Assembly (NCBI RefSeq): GCF_028285715.1
Contig: NZ_JANQOO010000036.1
Span: 39,760 to 103,759 of the forward strand
Length of the DNA: 64,000 bases
DNA from: Ulvibacterium sp.
Lineage (GTDB): Bacteria; Bacteroidota; Bacteroidia; Flavobacteriales; Flavobacteriaceae
Reading direction: 5' to 3'
The notes under the pieces were generated by a model. That model was not told where the DNA came from. It did no database searches and was given only the letters and a program-made list of their open reading frames with translations. Positions within the stretch are counted from its first letter, which is position 1. Each line of letters starts with the position of its first letter. Positions 45,028 to 53,914 of the stretch are shown here, one piece after another. The translations under genes and the position numbers were made by a program.

Positions 45028-46773
45028 CTATTCCGTGATTCTTTGAAATCTAAAGCCTGAAGATCGCAATTCAAAGTTATTTTTTGCTTTGGTCAGTTCA
45101 ACTGTCTCTCCACCAAAAAAGTCAAAGTTATAACCTGGAATAATGGCCAAGGTATCGGACAGAGGTGAAAGCCCCAATTGAAAATCCGCGGTGTTGGGGT
45201 ATGATACATGGTATCTAAGTTCCAAAACGCCAAACTCGTTCACTAACAATTCCGCTTTTTCAACGGTTCTGTGATCAATTGCTTGGTAATTGACCACTTC
45301 ATAAGTTCCGACTGCCTTTTTCCATGATTGGGGGATCTGGGTATTTTTGATTTTTGCCCCTCCGATGTTCCGTCTTCCGCTATCGTATTGTTCCCCGACC
45401 ACAAGTTCATTTCCGATCTTATCCCAAAATATGTCCATTGCATGAATTTTGATGCCCATCTTCTTTACCGATAATTTAAGCAAATTATCTTCATGGACCG
45501 TGGCAATTCCTTTTTGCTTATCCAGACCAAGGGTCACATTGAATTTTTTGCCAGCAGGTTGCAGGTTCAAGATCCCTAGATCAGTGCTATAGGAACCTCC
45601 CAGTTCCTTCATTTGGCTATTGGTCAAGGTTGTTTTACCCAACTCCCTTTTTATTTGGCGCATACCCCTTTTTAAATCATGTCTTTGGGATAGAAAATCA
45701 AAAGTTTTTGACCAAATATCCCAGTGCAGACGGCTTGAGGCATTGGAGTTGCTGCATACGATTACTGCAGCCCGTTTCTCAGGAATGTAAAAGATATAGC
45801 TATAGAACGGTTCGTGGATTCCACCTTTTTTAACCCTTTTGAATCCTTGATACGGTTGTATTTCCCACATTAGACCTATCTGGGTCCCATACGCCATTGG
45901 GGCATCTACAAAATGTAGTGTATGGGCTTCCCCGACTATTTCAGGTTTCAAAAAAAGATGGTCATCATCATTTTTCCTTAAAAAAAAGACTTGGCATAAT
46001 TTGGCAAGGTCCGAAGTAGTGGAGTAAATCCCGTCAGATCCTGGCCAACTGTATTCATAGGTCGGGGTTTCCTTTCCGTTCACATACCCTTTGGTGTCAA
46101 CTGGACCAAAACCTGAATTATCCATACCCAAGGGATTAAATACCTTTGCAGTTACAAATTCCGAGTACGGTATCTCAGCTACTCGTTGTACCAATAAAGC
46201 CAATAGATCTACTCCCCAATCCGAATATTGGTATACTTTTCCTGCCGGGGCAATAAGATATTCGTTACGACTTTGGATCAAAAGGCTATCCAAGGGTAGT
46301 GGTCGCTTTTTTAAAAACCCTTTGGCTCTTAGCCTTGGTAGTCCCGCGTAATGAGACAATAGGTGCCTTATTGTGAAATCTATGGGGCCAGAAAAGTGTT
46401 TCTTCATTACAAAATCGGGTACATAATCGGTGTAGGGCCTATCGATATCGATTTTCCCATCAGAGTAAAGTTTGAGCACGGCCGTTGCCGTAACCACCTT
46501 GGAAACTGATCCTATGGGATATGGGGTATTCAAATCAGCCTTTGACCCACTTTCCAAGTCAGAAAGACCGAATCCTTTGTCCACCACAACTTCACCATCC
46601 AAAATTACGGTCACATTTGCCCCGACTACATTGTGCTTTTTCATTTTTTTGGGTACGAATTTGTCAAATGATTGCCGGAAGCTGGTAAGCTCTTCACTCT
46701 GTTTTTGGGATAATACCATTGACCACATCAGGAGAATAGGTAGGTACAAATAGTGTTTAGTCGTTTTTTTCAT
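45028..46773 (-). CDS. Exported serine hydrolase of the beta-lactamase/penicillin-binding family
   Basis: The 581-residue protein has a signal peptide ending near MVLSQ and a class C beta-lactamase-type domain over about residues 30-380. The nucleophile motif SVSK is at residues 89-92, the second motif is YSDWG, with Asp where Asn is common, and a KKGGIHEPF segment is near the third motif. A C-terminal beta-rich extension of about 200 residues follows. Family members include D-aminopeptidases, esterases and beta-lactamases, and the specificity cannot be told. The ATG at 46773 gives a normal signal peptide. It is co-transcribed with a membrane LytTR regulator. I see no reason to call it an antibiotic resistance gene. 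Confidence 0.83.
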   Translation of the reverse strand: MKKTTKHYLYLPILLMWSMVLSQKQSEELTSFRQSFDKFVPKKMKKHNVVGANVTVILDGEVVVDKGFGLSDLESGSKADLNTPYPIGSVSKVVTATAVLKLYSDGKIDIDRPYTDYVPDFVMKKHFSGPIDFTIRHLLSHYAGLPRLRAKGFLKKRPLPLDSLLIQSRNEYLIAPAGKVYQYSDWGVDLLALLVQRVAEIPYSEFVTAKVFNPLGMDNSGFGPVDTKGYVNGKETPTYEYSWPGSDGIYSTTSDLAKLCQVFFLRKNDDDHLFLKPEIVGEAHTLHFVDAPMAYGTQIGLMWEIQPYQGFKRVKKGGIHEPFYSYIFYIPEKRAAVIVCSNSNASSRLHWDIWSKTFDFLSQRHDLKRGMRQIKRELGKTTLTNSQMKELGGSYSTDLGILNLQPAGKKFNVTLGLDKQKGIATVHEDNLLKLSVKKMGIKIHAMDIFWDKIGNELVVGEQYDSGRRNIGGAKIKNTQIPQSWKKAVGTYEVVNYQAIDHRTVEKAELLVNEFGVLELRYHVSYPNTADFQLGLSPLSDTLAIIPGYNFDFFGGETVELTKAKNNFELRSSGFRFQRITE

Positions 46774-47178
46774 GATTGATGTTTTTTGCCAAAACAACAA
46801 ACAATCTGGCCTTCAAAAAGCGAAATTGTATTAAAATGGGATGAAGCGATATGTTTTTATACTTGAAATGTGTGCAAGCACCAAAACGCATAGGGCAATG
46901 CTTTGATAGGTTAGGTCCCTAGTGCAATTTCACTACATAAATTCATTGAAAATGAGTTGCATTTTGATGTTGGGGGATATTTACCGAATCGATATGAACA
47001 TAGCTATATTCAATAGAGATCATGTGCCCTGCAAGTGAAGTCGACAATCTACTAGATTGTGATATTTGAATAAGGCCAAGCGCGGTTATTTGTCCTTAGA
47101 AATTAGCGAAGGATTTATAAAAATCCGAAAGTGATAAGCTTCACATTTCTTCCATTAGTATTCAAAGGGAAAACTCCA
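46774..47178. other. Intergenic stretch with a palindrome and a weak hairpin
   Basis: These 405 bases lie upstream of the serine hydrolase gene and downstream of the dipeptidase gene, and hold no supported gene. They contain a 17-base perfect palindrome at 47044-47060 (separate entry). A short hairpin lies at 47111-47126 (GGATTT/AAATCC) without a clear T-run. The promoter of the serine hydrolase-regulator pair should be here. Confidence 0.5.
47044..47060. promoter_or_regulatory. 17-base palindrome, possible regulator binding site
   Basis: ACAATCTACTAGATTGT has two perfect eight-base arms around one central base. It lies 271 bases upstream of the serine hydrolase start and 119 bases past the dipeptidase stop. 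The symmetry suits a dimeric regulator. There is no adjacent regulator gene other than the LytTR protein, whose sites are usually direct repeats. Confidence 0.4.
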
Positions 47179-48243
47179 TTATACCCAAACTCTTTTCAAA
47201 AAATCAACAAAATTCTTAAACATAATATTCTCTATATCTTCCTGACTATATCCCTTGTTGGCAAGCATATTGGGGACCTTTTGAAGATCGGCAATGGTAT
47301 CAAGATCACTGGGTGCCTGTTCCTTTCCGAAGGCTCCATCTAAATCTGTTCCAATTCCTACATGCAAAGAATTACCGGAAAGCTGACATATATGGTCAAT
47401 ATTATTAATCATTTGATGCAGGGTAACTCCCATTTCCTCTGGAGTTGACACCCCTCTTATCCAATTTGGCACCATCATCCAAGCGTCAAGAGCCACACCA
47501 ATTACGGCTTCTCGCCTAATCAACTCCATAATTTGTTCGTCGCTAAATTGTCGATTGTGATTTACAAGCGCCCTGCAATTACTATGGCTTGCCCAAACCG
47601 GGCCGTTGTAAACACTCATGGTTTCCCAAAAACTGACATCACAAAGATGGGTGGCATCCAGTATTATCCTTAGTTCTTCAATTTTTTTTAGGAGCTCCTT
47701 ACCCTTAGGACCAATACTTCCAGAGGAATCTGTACCGTAGGCATAGGTTCCAGGTCCATAATGGGCTGGACCTATTGCCCTAAGACCTGCCTCATATGAT
47801 TTTTCCAGGTGATCCATGGATACTATGGAGTCCGCACCTTCCAAACTCAAAATATAGCCTATTGGTTTTTTTTCAAGAGCGCCTTCCCATAGTGATAAAT
47901 GGTTAGTAAGTGTTGTAATGTCCCGGATTTGGGCCATCTCACCAATACGTTCCATTTCCTTGTACCAAGCAAGTTGGCCCTGTGTTTGTGCCCATGCCTG
48001 AAATGGGGATTTCCAGCCAGGTATCTTCCTATTTTTCTTTACATAACGTGCAATTTGGGTAGCTACGCAAATTCCTATGTTCCCACGCCTCATTGCATTA
48101 AGCGAAACCATGTTTTTGGCCCGATCCGGTTTATCGGTCATTCCAACTTCGCTTTTTCTGATTTCATCAACCGTCCATGTTAGGTCTCTATTCCATTCCA
48201 GGGCATTCATGGCCAAGTCTAGATGTGCGTCAAATATGAACAT
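47179..48243 (-). CDS. Membrane dipeptidase (peptidase family M19)
   Basis: The 354-residue protein has the renal dipeptidase pattern. The first metal pair is in FDAHLDLA (His7, Asp9), the bridging glutamate is near residue 135 in LSLEGAD, and the histidine block ASHSNCRALVNHNRQFSDEQ and the aspartate in VGIGTDLDGAF follow. The reaction is zinc-dependent hydrolysis of dipeptides, often with a D-residue at the C-terminal side, or of related N-acyl compounds. There is no signal peptide, so it is probably cytoplasmic. It is the last of three genes after a GntP permease and a RidA-like protein, which suggests breakdown of an imported small peptide or amino acid derivative. Confidence 0.87.
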   Translation of the reverse strand: MFIFDAHLDLAMNALEWNRDLTWTVDEIRKSEVGMTDKPDRAKNMVSLNAMRRGNIGICVATQIARYVKKNRKIPGWKSPFQAWAQTQGQLAWYKEMERIGEMAQIRDITTLTNHLSLWEGALEKKPIGYILSLEGADSIVSMDHLEKSYEAGLRAIGPAHYGPGTYAYGTDSSGSIGPKGKELLKKIEELRIILDATHLCDVSFWETMSVYNGPVWASHSNCRALVNHNRQFSDEQIMELIRREAVIGVALDAWMMVPNWIRGVSTPEEMGVTLHQMINNIDHICQLSGNSLHVGIGTDLDGAFGKEQAPSDLDTIADLQKVPNMLANKGYSQEDIENIMFKNFVDFLKRVWV

Positions 48244-48338
48244 AAATATGGTAAACCGTTATTTTTTGATTTCTCCTTATTTACCTAGGGAGAGTTGTAT
48301 TTTTCCTTTTTTACTCCGGATTGCGCAACATATGCTTG

Positions 48339-48803
48339 TCAATGCAATTCGAACATAGCTTCTATTTCCACCGGAATACCGTCAGGTAGCATCATACCCA
48401 CAGCACTCCGCACACCTATCCCCAGTTCCGTACCAAAGATATCTACCATTAATTCACTGAAACCATTAATTACAGCGGGCTGATTTACAAAATCTGGAGT
48501 ACAGTTGACCATACCCAATACTTTTACTACACGCTTAATCCTATCAACACTTCCAAAATGCGTAATTATCGATGAAAGTACGGTCAATCCTACCTGTCTA
48601 GCCGCTGAATATCCCCCATCTATATCCATGTTATCTCCCAGCCGACCTTGCACCAAACTTCCATCGTTCCGTACAGGTCCATGACCTGAAACATATAGGA
48701 ACTTATCAACTACGAGCACAGGTATGTAAACCCCTTTGGGTTTTGGTGCCGGGGGCAAAACCAATCCCAACTCCTCAATTCTTTCTGAAGGTAACTTTTT
48801 CAT
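48339..48803 (-). CDS. RidA family protein (YjgF/YER057c/UK114)
   Basis: The 154-residue protein matches the RidA superfamily, with FLYVSGHGPVRNDGSLVQGRLG, an AARQVGLTVLSSI helix, and the C-terminal block GVRSAVGMMLPDGIPVEIEAMFE containing the conserved arginine. Canonical members hydrolyse reactive imine or enamine intermediates from amino acid metabolism. Longer members like this one are often tied to specific catabolic operons. The gene starts one base after the stop of the permease gene, with a T between stop and ATG, so translation is probably coupled. Its position before an M19 dipeptidase suggests that amino acid oxidation products are detoxified here. Confidence 0.87.
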   Translation of the reverse strand: MKKLPSERIEELGLVLPPAPKPKGVYIPVLVVDKFLYVSGHGPVRNDGSLVQGRLGDNMDIDGGYSAARQVGLTVLSSIITHFGSVDRIKRVVKVLGMVNCTPDFVNQPAVINGFSELMVDIFGTELGIGVRSAVGMMLPDGIPVEIEAMFELH

Positions 48804-48804
48804 A

Positions 48805-50124
48805 TTACGTTAAAATTGTGTCCAATAACAAAACTCCACCTATACCAATAACGCCGACTAGGGTCTCCATTACCGTCCATGTAGAAAGTGTTTCTTTTAT
48901 GGAAAGATTAAAATATTCCTTAAACATCCAGAATCCGCCATCATTTACGTGGGACAACATTAAACTACCGGAACCTACGGCCAGTACCATGAGTTCCGGG
49001 TTGACACTTGTTCCTGATACAAGAGGTAATGCTATTCCTGCGGCCGTAAGTCCTGCCACCGTTGCAGAACCTACACAGACTCTAATAATTGCAGCTATCA
49101 TCCATCCTAAAAATAATGGAGAAACATCGGTGCCCTTAAGTAGTTCCCCGATATAATCACTTACACCACTATCCACTAAAATCTGTTTTAGTGCTCCGGC
49201 ACCGGCAATAATCAACAAAACCATGGTAATGCTGGAAACTGAATTGGAAATGGATTGCATCAGTTCCCCCATTTTTTTGCCTTGGTAAAGTCCCAAAGTA
49301 TAGATAGCTACAAGAACCGAGATAAGCATAGCTATAACAGGATTACCGATAAAACCCACTATAAGATATAGCGTACCCTTTTCCGGAATGAAGTTTATCA
49401 AAACGGTAGATACCATGATCAGTATCACCGGAAGTAAGGAGGTAAAGGTGCTAACAGCCATACTGGGCATTTCATTATCCTTTAAAATTACCGGGTTGTA
49501 AAATTCCTTAAGAGGTGTTGCCTCTATGTTTTTAATGGTTCTTGCAAATAATGGTCCTGCTAGAATTATGGCGGGAATAGCTATTAAGATTCCATACAAC
49601 AATGTTTTTCCGGTATCTGCGCCAAACATTCCCACAATGGCAGTTGGAGCTGGATGTGGTGGCAAAAAACCATGCGTAACGGATAATGAAGTAAGCATAG
49701 GGAGACCTACATATATTAAAGGCAAACCCGTAGAAGCCGCGACAGTAAACACCAATGGAATTAGTATTACGAACCCTACGGAATAAAACATAGGAATACC
49801 AACAATAAAGCCGGCAATAACAACAGCCCACTGAATATATTTTAAACCAAAGGCATTAACAAGTTTTGATGTAATTCTTTGGGCAGCACCACTATCTGCA
49901 ACCAGTTTGCCTAGCATGGCACCTAAACCAATAATCATTACCAAAAAACCAAGGGTATTGCCAATACCTTTTTGAATGGATAATACTACACTGTCCAACG
50001 GCATACCTTGGAAGATACCTACGGTAATGCATACTATTATAAAAGAAATAAAGGTGTCCAGCTTTGCTACAATTATTAAAACAAAGAGTAATAGTATTCC
50101 GGCAATTATGATCAAAAGAGGCAT
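48805..50124 (-). CDS. GntP family permease
   Basis: The 439-residue protein is a very hydrophobic carrier with about twelve to fourteen membrane segments and GntP family blocks: GIGNTLGFLVMIIGLGAMLGK, HGFLPPHPAPTAI, GAGALKQILVDSG and CVGSATVAGLTAAGI. Family members take up gluconate, other sugar acids, glycerate or D-serine by proton symport. The two following genes are for RidA and dipeptidase-type enzymes, so a D-amino acid or related compound, as for the D-serine carrier DsdX, is as likely as a sugar acid. Two inverted repeats lie 41-81 bases upstream of the start and may bind a regulator. Confidence 0.88.
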   Translation of the reverse strand: MPLLIIIAGILLLFVLIIVAKLDTFISFIIVCITVGIFQGMPLDSVVLSIQKGIGNTLGFLVMIIGLGAMLGKLVADSGAAQRITSKLVNAFGLKYIQWAVVIAGFIVGIPMFYSVGFVILIPLVFTVAASTGLPLIYVGLPMLTSLSVTHGFLPPHPAPTAIVGMFGADTGKTLLYGILIAIPAIILAGPLFARTIKNIEATPLKEFYNPVILKDNEMPSMAVSTFTSLLPVILIMVSTVLINFIPEKGTLYLIVGFIGNPVIAMLISVLVAIYTLGLYQGKKMGELMQSISNSVSSITMVLLIIAGAGALKQILVDSGVSDYIGELLKGTDVSPLFLGWMIAAIIRVCVGSATVAGLTAAGIALPLVSGTSVNPELMVLAVGSGSLMLSHVNDGGFWMFKEYFNLSIKETLSTWTVMETLVGVIGIGGVLLLDTILT

Positions 50125-50164
50125 ACGTCTATTTCTTACTGCTGTTATGGTTCTGCTTAAGCCC

Positions 50165-50186
50165 CCTAAAATAGTGGTGTTTTAGG
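50165..50186. promoter_or_regulatory. Inverted repeat upstream of the GntP gene
   Basis: CCTAAAA and TTTTAGG form perfect seven-base arms around an eight-base spacer. The repeat begins 41 bases upstream of the permease start codon. The spacing fits an operator or a short leader hairpin. Confidence 0.4.
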
Positions 50187-50191
50187 TTATA

Positions 50192-50205
50192 AAAAAGTAC
50201 TTTTT
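50192..50205. promoter_or_regulatory. Perfect palindrome upstream of the GntP gene
   Basis: AAAAAGTACTTTTT is a 14-base perfect palindrome six bases from the inverted repeat at 50165-50186. Together they could form a compound operator. A-T runs make chance symmetry more likely than for the other sites. Confidence 0.35.
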
Positions 50206-50621
50206 GGCATAAAAAGGAGGACTTTTCCATGTTTGTTGAACAATTCCCTTTGAGTAGATTTCTTTTGAAACCCATTAGGGCCTTTTTTAGTGGTCATAGA
50301 ACCGATCATCCTTGGACATACCTAATTGTAGTAGCATTCCAAACAGATAGAAATCGAACATTTACATCGGACCTAAACAACCTGTTTTAGCTGCTCTGGC
50401 TTATCCAATAGTATTTCGGAACTACTGGTATTGGTGATTATTTTCGGTGGAAAGAAGGGTTAATCTGCTCTCAAGGCCGATGCAATTATCATGCGGTGAA
50501 TATCCTTTTGCAATATTCGGATTTTAATAAGGTTCAAATATTCCTTCGAGTAAAGGGAATAGCGTCAACGCCCATTCCACTAAGGTTTTATATGGATGGC
50601 GGATATAAAAATCCTTCAATT

Positions 50622-52427
50622 CTATTTTTTGTAGGTAGCCTTATTGGCTTGGGTTACCCGTCCTTTGTCCAATTTAATTACTTTACGGTCATAGGTATAA
50701 AGGCCGTTCATCTCGTTTTCAACATCGGTCCATTGTGTATAGACCGAAGCACTCAAACCTTCTTTTTGAAAATCGTCCACAATCATCTTAATAAAGCGCT
50801 CGTACTCCATGGTAGCTGCTTCTTTACCTTCATAATTGTGGTGTACCCAAGGACCATCCAAATCCCAAATATGATCGGGAACCTTGTAGCCAATAGCTCC
50901 ATATTCCCCGTTGACCACAGCACGTTTATTCGTGGCAAAAGGCACCGAAGGCGGTCGGTAGGAATGGTTGTCCTTAATATGACCTACCTCATAATCTATA
51001 TTGGGCCTACCCGCATCAATGCCACTGTTGCCGATGACCAGGCGCGACGGGTCTTGCGCCATGACACTTTTTGTAAGACGTTCCACATCATATATTCCCC
51101 AATGTTCATTGAACACGACCCATATGATAATTGAAGGATGGTTGCCAAAACCATCTACCATTCGTGACAACTCTAACTCAAATTGATTTTTTTCCGACTC
51201 GGTTCGTGTCCCGAACGTGCTTGGCATATCCTGCCATACCAATATCCCAAGTTTATCACACCAATAATACCAACGCTGGGGCTCAATTTTAATGTGCTTT
51301 CTAATCATATTAAAACCCCATTCTTTAATCATTTCCACATCCCATTTTAGGGCTTCATCCGTTGGAGCCGTATAGATGCCATCGGGCCAATAGCCCTGAT
51401 CCAGTGGGCCTATTTGGAACAAAAATTCGTTGTTCAGAAATATCTTTTTAAGGTTACCTACGGATTCTATGGAGATTTTTCGCATGCCCATATATGACTT
51501 CACCTCATCCAAAACCTTTGTGCTGTCCTTCAATTTTACTATAATATCGTATAAAAAGGGATGGTCTGGTGACCATAACTTTGGGTCGGAGACTTCAATA
51601 TCAAAAGGAGCGTTAATCAATCCTTCGCCCTTACTTATCAAGGTGATGCCATCGTATACGCTAACCTCGGCTATCAGCTCTTTATCTACTCCGGCATTGG
51701 GATTTATCTGAGCGGTTATTTTTTCTTTATCTATATTGGGTACCAAGCTCAGATGGTCTATATAAGCAGTTTTGGGTACTGCCTCCAACCAGACTGTCTG
51801 CCAAATTCCCGAAGATTGGGTGTAGGCAAATCGTTGCGGATTTTCAAAACGATCATTGTTCTGTTTGCCATAGGCTATTGCCTCATCAGTACCTGGATCA
51901 CGAACCAAAACGGTTAGCTCATTACTCGTGGTGTTGAGATACGAGGTAATGTCAAACGAAAAGGCATCATATGCGCCTTTATGGCTTCCTACATATTTGT
52001 CGTTCACAAAAACCGTGGCCTCAAAATCAACAGCCCCAAAATGGAGTAGTACTTTATCCCCTTTCCAGCTTTTGGGAACCGTAAAGCTACGTTTGTACCA
52101 TGCGTGTTGGGAATCCAACTCGCGATTGATTTGTGATATATAAGACTCCCATGGAAAAGGAACCACAATATTTTCTTTGAGCCTTTTTGGCAGGGACTCA
52201 CCTGGCCGTGCTTCGCCAAATTGCCAAACCCCATTAAGGTTTTTCCATTTCTCGCGGACCATTGTAGGCCTTGGGTATTCGGGCAAGGGATTATTTTTGT
52301 CTACATTCTCCGCCCAAGGCGTAACCATGGGTGAATCTCCTTTTAAGTGGGTGCCGGGGACCGTTTTCTTTTGTGCCGATAGAACGGTTACAAGGACCAG
52401 GGTCACAAAGGCTAAACTTTTTTTCAT
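50622..52427 (-). CDS. GH2 family beta-glycosidase, secreted
   Basis: The 601-residue protein has a signal peptide ending LSAQ and the three-part layout of short GH2 enzymes: a sugar-binding jelly roll (about 50-215), an Ig-like domain (about 220-310) and a TIM barrel. The acid/base glutamate is about residue 441 in VVFNEHWG and the nucleophile about residue 508 in VVNGEYGA. The length fits beta-glucuronidase or beta-galactosidase-like members rather than long LacZ-type enzymes. Substrate specificity is not clear. It lies downstream of a divergent phosphoesterase gene and is not in a recognisable polysaccharide utilisation locus, as no SusC/SusD pair is nearby. Confidence 0.88.
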   Translation of the reverse strand: MKKSLAFVTLVLVTVLSAQKKTVPGTHLKGDSPMVTPWAENVDKNNPLPEYPRPTMVREKWKNLNGVWQFGEARPGESLPKRLKENIVVPFPWESYISQINRELDSQHAWYKRSFTVPKSWKGDKVLLHFGAVDFEATVFVNDKYVGSHKGAYDAFSFDITSYLNTTSNELTVLVRDPGTDEAIAYGKQNNDRFENPQRFAYTQSSGIWQTVWLEAVPKTAYIDHLSLVPNIDKEKITAQINPNAGVDKELIAEVSVYDGITLISKGEGLINAPFDIEVSDPKLWSPDHPFLYDIIVKLKDSTKVLDEVKSYMGMRKISIESVGNLKKIFLNNEFLFQIGPLDQGYWPDGIYTAPTDEALKWDVEMIKEWGFNMIRKHIKIEPQRWYYWCDKLGILVWQDMPSTFGTRTESEKNQFELELSRMVDGFGNHPSIIIWVVFNEHWGIYDVERLTKSVMAQDPSRLVIGNSGIDAGRPNIDYEVGHIKDNHSYRPPSVPFATNKRAVVNGEYGAIGYKVPDHIWDLDGPWVHHNYEGKEAATMEYERFIKMIVDDFQKEGLSASVYTQWTDVENEMNGLYTYDRKVIKLDKGRVTQANKATYKK

Positions 52428-52888
52428 CTGTGTACTTTTGCTGCTCTTAATCGATTACACTTAATCTCCAATGATAAAGAAAGTAATGTTAATTAAAATT
52501 ATCAATTTGCGCCAAGGGCCACTTTCATGTGTGGCCTCGTCATTCATCAAAAATGGCTTTCGACTTCCAAACGCATCCGAGTAACGATTTCCATTCTTTC
52601 GAAATATATTTTGAAAGCCCTCCTTTAATTGAATCCATTTTGGATGTATTAGCAATATTGCTCCGCACTTTGAGATTGGTTTAATAGTCGCATAGTTGCT
52701 GACCACCATAAGGATGGTACAAATAGCGATAACGAACTCAGGGGCGACGAGTATTCAATTCGTTACATTACAAATTCAAAAATAACACATCAATGGAGAC
52801 ATCAACAAAATGAATTCAAATACTATCATTATGAAAATGACTTATCTTGGTGGTAATTGGTTTTAATAACAAAAAACACATCACAAAT
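52428..52888. other. Divergent intergenic region
   Basis: These 461 bases separate the divergently transcribed GH2 and plus-strand phosphoesterase genes and should contain both promoters. An open reading of 82 codons on the minus strand (52461-52709) has no family features or good start and I do not accept it as a gene. An inverted repeat is at 52517-52536. Confidence 0.5.
52517..52536. repeat. Inverted repeat GGCCAC/GTGGCC
   Basis: Perfect six-base arms GGCCAC and GTGGCC enclose eight bases. It is GC-rich against an AT-rich background, so it could be a hairpin or an operator between the divergent genes. There is no T-run to support a terminator. Confidence 0.35.
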
Positions 52889-53914
52889 ATGAAACGTCGA
52901 TCATTCTTTAAGGAAACCACTACGGCCGTGGCCGGGTTGGGACTAACCACCGTTTCTTTTACCAACACACCCGACAAAAAGGGCGTAAGGCCTGTTAAGG
53001 TATGTGCCACCATGGATCAGGAAAAGGTATCCTTTTATTCGGATTCGATCAAAGAACCGATGAAGGTAGTACATATAGCAGACACGCACTTGTTCACGGA
53101 TGACGAAAGAGGAATCCCCTACCAACAATATAGTGGGCGGATGGCGAAGGCATATAATGAAACTTTCCATTTTAAGACAGGTGAAAAAACCGAACCGAAG
53201 GAAGCCTTTGCCAAGACCCTGGCTTACGCCAAAGAGATAAATGCCGATTTGATTACTTTAATTGGCGATATTTTTAGTTTTCCTTCCGAGGTGGCAATTG
53301 AATGGGTAGTCTCCAAGCTAGAGGAAACCGGGATTCCGCATATCTATACGGCCGGGAACCACGATTGGCATTACGAAGGTATGGAGGGTCCGTTGGAATC
53401 CCTGCGTGACACCTGGATTCGAAAAAGGCTATTACCACTATATCAAGGGAACCATCCGTTAATGGCAGCCTATGATATAAAAGGGATTCGGTTCTTGGCC
53501 ATAGATAATTCCACCTACCAGATCAATGAGGAGCAGTTGGCCTTTTTTAAGGAGCATTTGGCAAGCGGGATGCCCTTCGTGCTATTGGTACATATTCCTT
53601 TGTATGCTCCCGGTAAAGGGGTTGGCTTCGGTTGCGGAAATCCGGATTGGGGAGCCAAAACAGATGGAAACTTTGAACTGGAAAGGCGACCGAAATGGCC
53701 CGAGGAAGGCCATACCCAGACTACCTTCGAATTTCATAAAAAAGTCTTTAGTGCGCCCAACCTTATGGGTATTTTCTCGGGGCACATCCATCGCAATTCC
53801 ATTGAGATATTAAAGGGGAAACCCCAAATTGTAGCTGATGACAATGCCAGCGGCGGTTATCTGGATATTGACTTTCTACCCATGCGTAATCAGGACAAGA
53901 GCTTGATATTTTAG
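52889..53914 (+). CDS. Tat-exported calcineurin-like metallophosphoesterase 1
   Basis: The 341-residue protein starts at the ATG at 52889 with a twin-arginine signal, KRRSFFKE followed by a hydrophobic AVAGLGLTTV stretch. The metallophosphoesterase motifs are complete: VHIADTHLF, LIGDIFSF, AGNHDWHYEG, LLVHIPLY and SGHIHRN. It is expected to fold and load two metal ions in the cytoplasm and to hydrolyse phosphomonoesters or diesters in the periplasm. An alternative start 42 bases upstream would bury the Tat signal. It is divergent from the GH2 gene and faces three minus-strand phosphoesterase genes. The substrate is unknown. Confidence 0.87.
   Translation: MKRRSFFKETTTAVAGLGLTTVSFTNTPDKKGVRPVKVCATMDQEKVSFYSDSIKEPMKVVHIADTHLFTDDERGIPYQQYSGRMAKAYNETFHFKTGEKTEPKEAFAKTLAYAKEINADLITLIGDIFSFPSEVAIEWVVSKLEETGIPHIYTAGNHDWHYEGMEGPLESLRDTWIRKRLLPLYQGNHPLMAAYDIKGIRFLAIDNSTYQINEEQLAFFKEHLASGMPFVLLVHIPLYAPGKGVGFGCGNPDWGAKTDGNFELERRPKWPEEGHTQTTFEFHKKVFSAPNLMGIFSGHIHRNSIEILKGKPQIVADDNASGGYLDIDFLPMRNQDKSLIF

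Larger units (their letters stand above)
50125..50621. other. Intergenic stretch before the permease operon
   Basis: These 497 bases hold no supported gene on either strand. Near the permease start are an inverted repeat at 50165-50186 and a perfect palindrome at 50192-50205 (separate entries). The remainder, downstream of the GH2 stop codon, shows no strong terminator to the eye. Confidence 0.5.

Noticed and set aside
45028..46773. Beta-lactam resistance gene
   Set aside because: The serine hydrolase family is broad, and the long C-terminal extension and coupled regulator do not suggest a dedicated beta-lactamase.
47111..47126. Terminator hairpin GGATTT/AAATCC
   Set aside because: The stem is only six bases and no T-run follows on either strand.
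52461..52709. 82-codon minus-strand open reading between divergent genes
   Set aside because: It has no recognisable domain, an atypical composition and lies where both promoters must be, so I treat it as chance.
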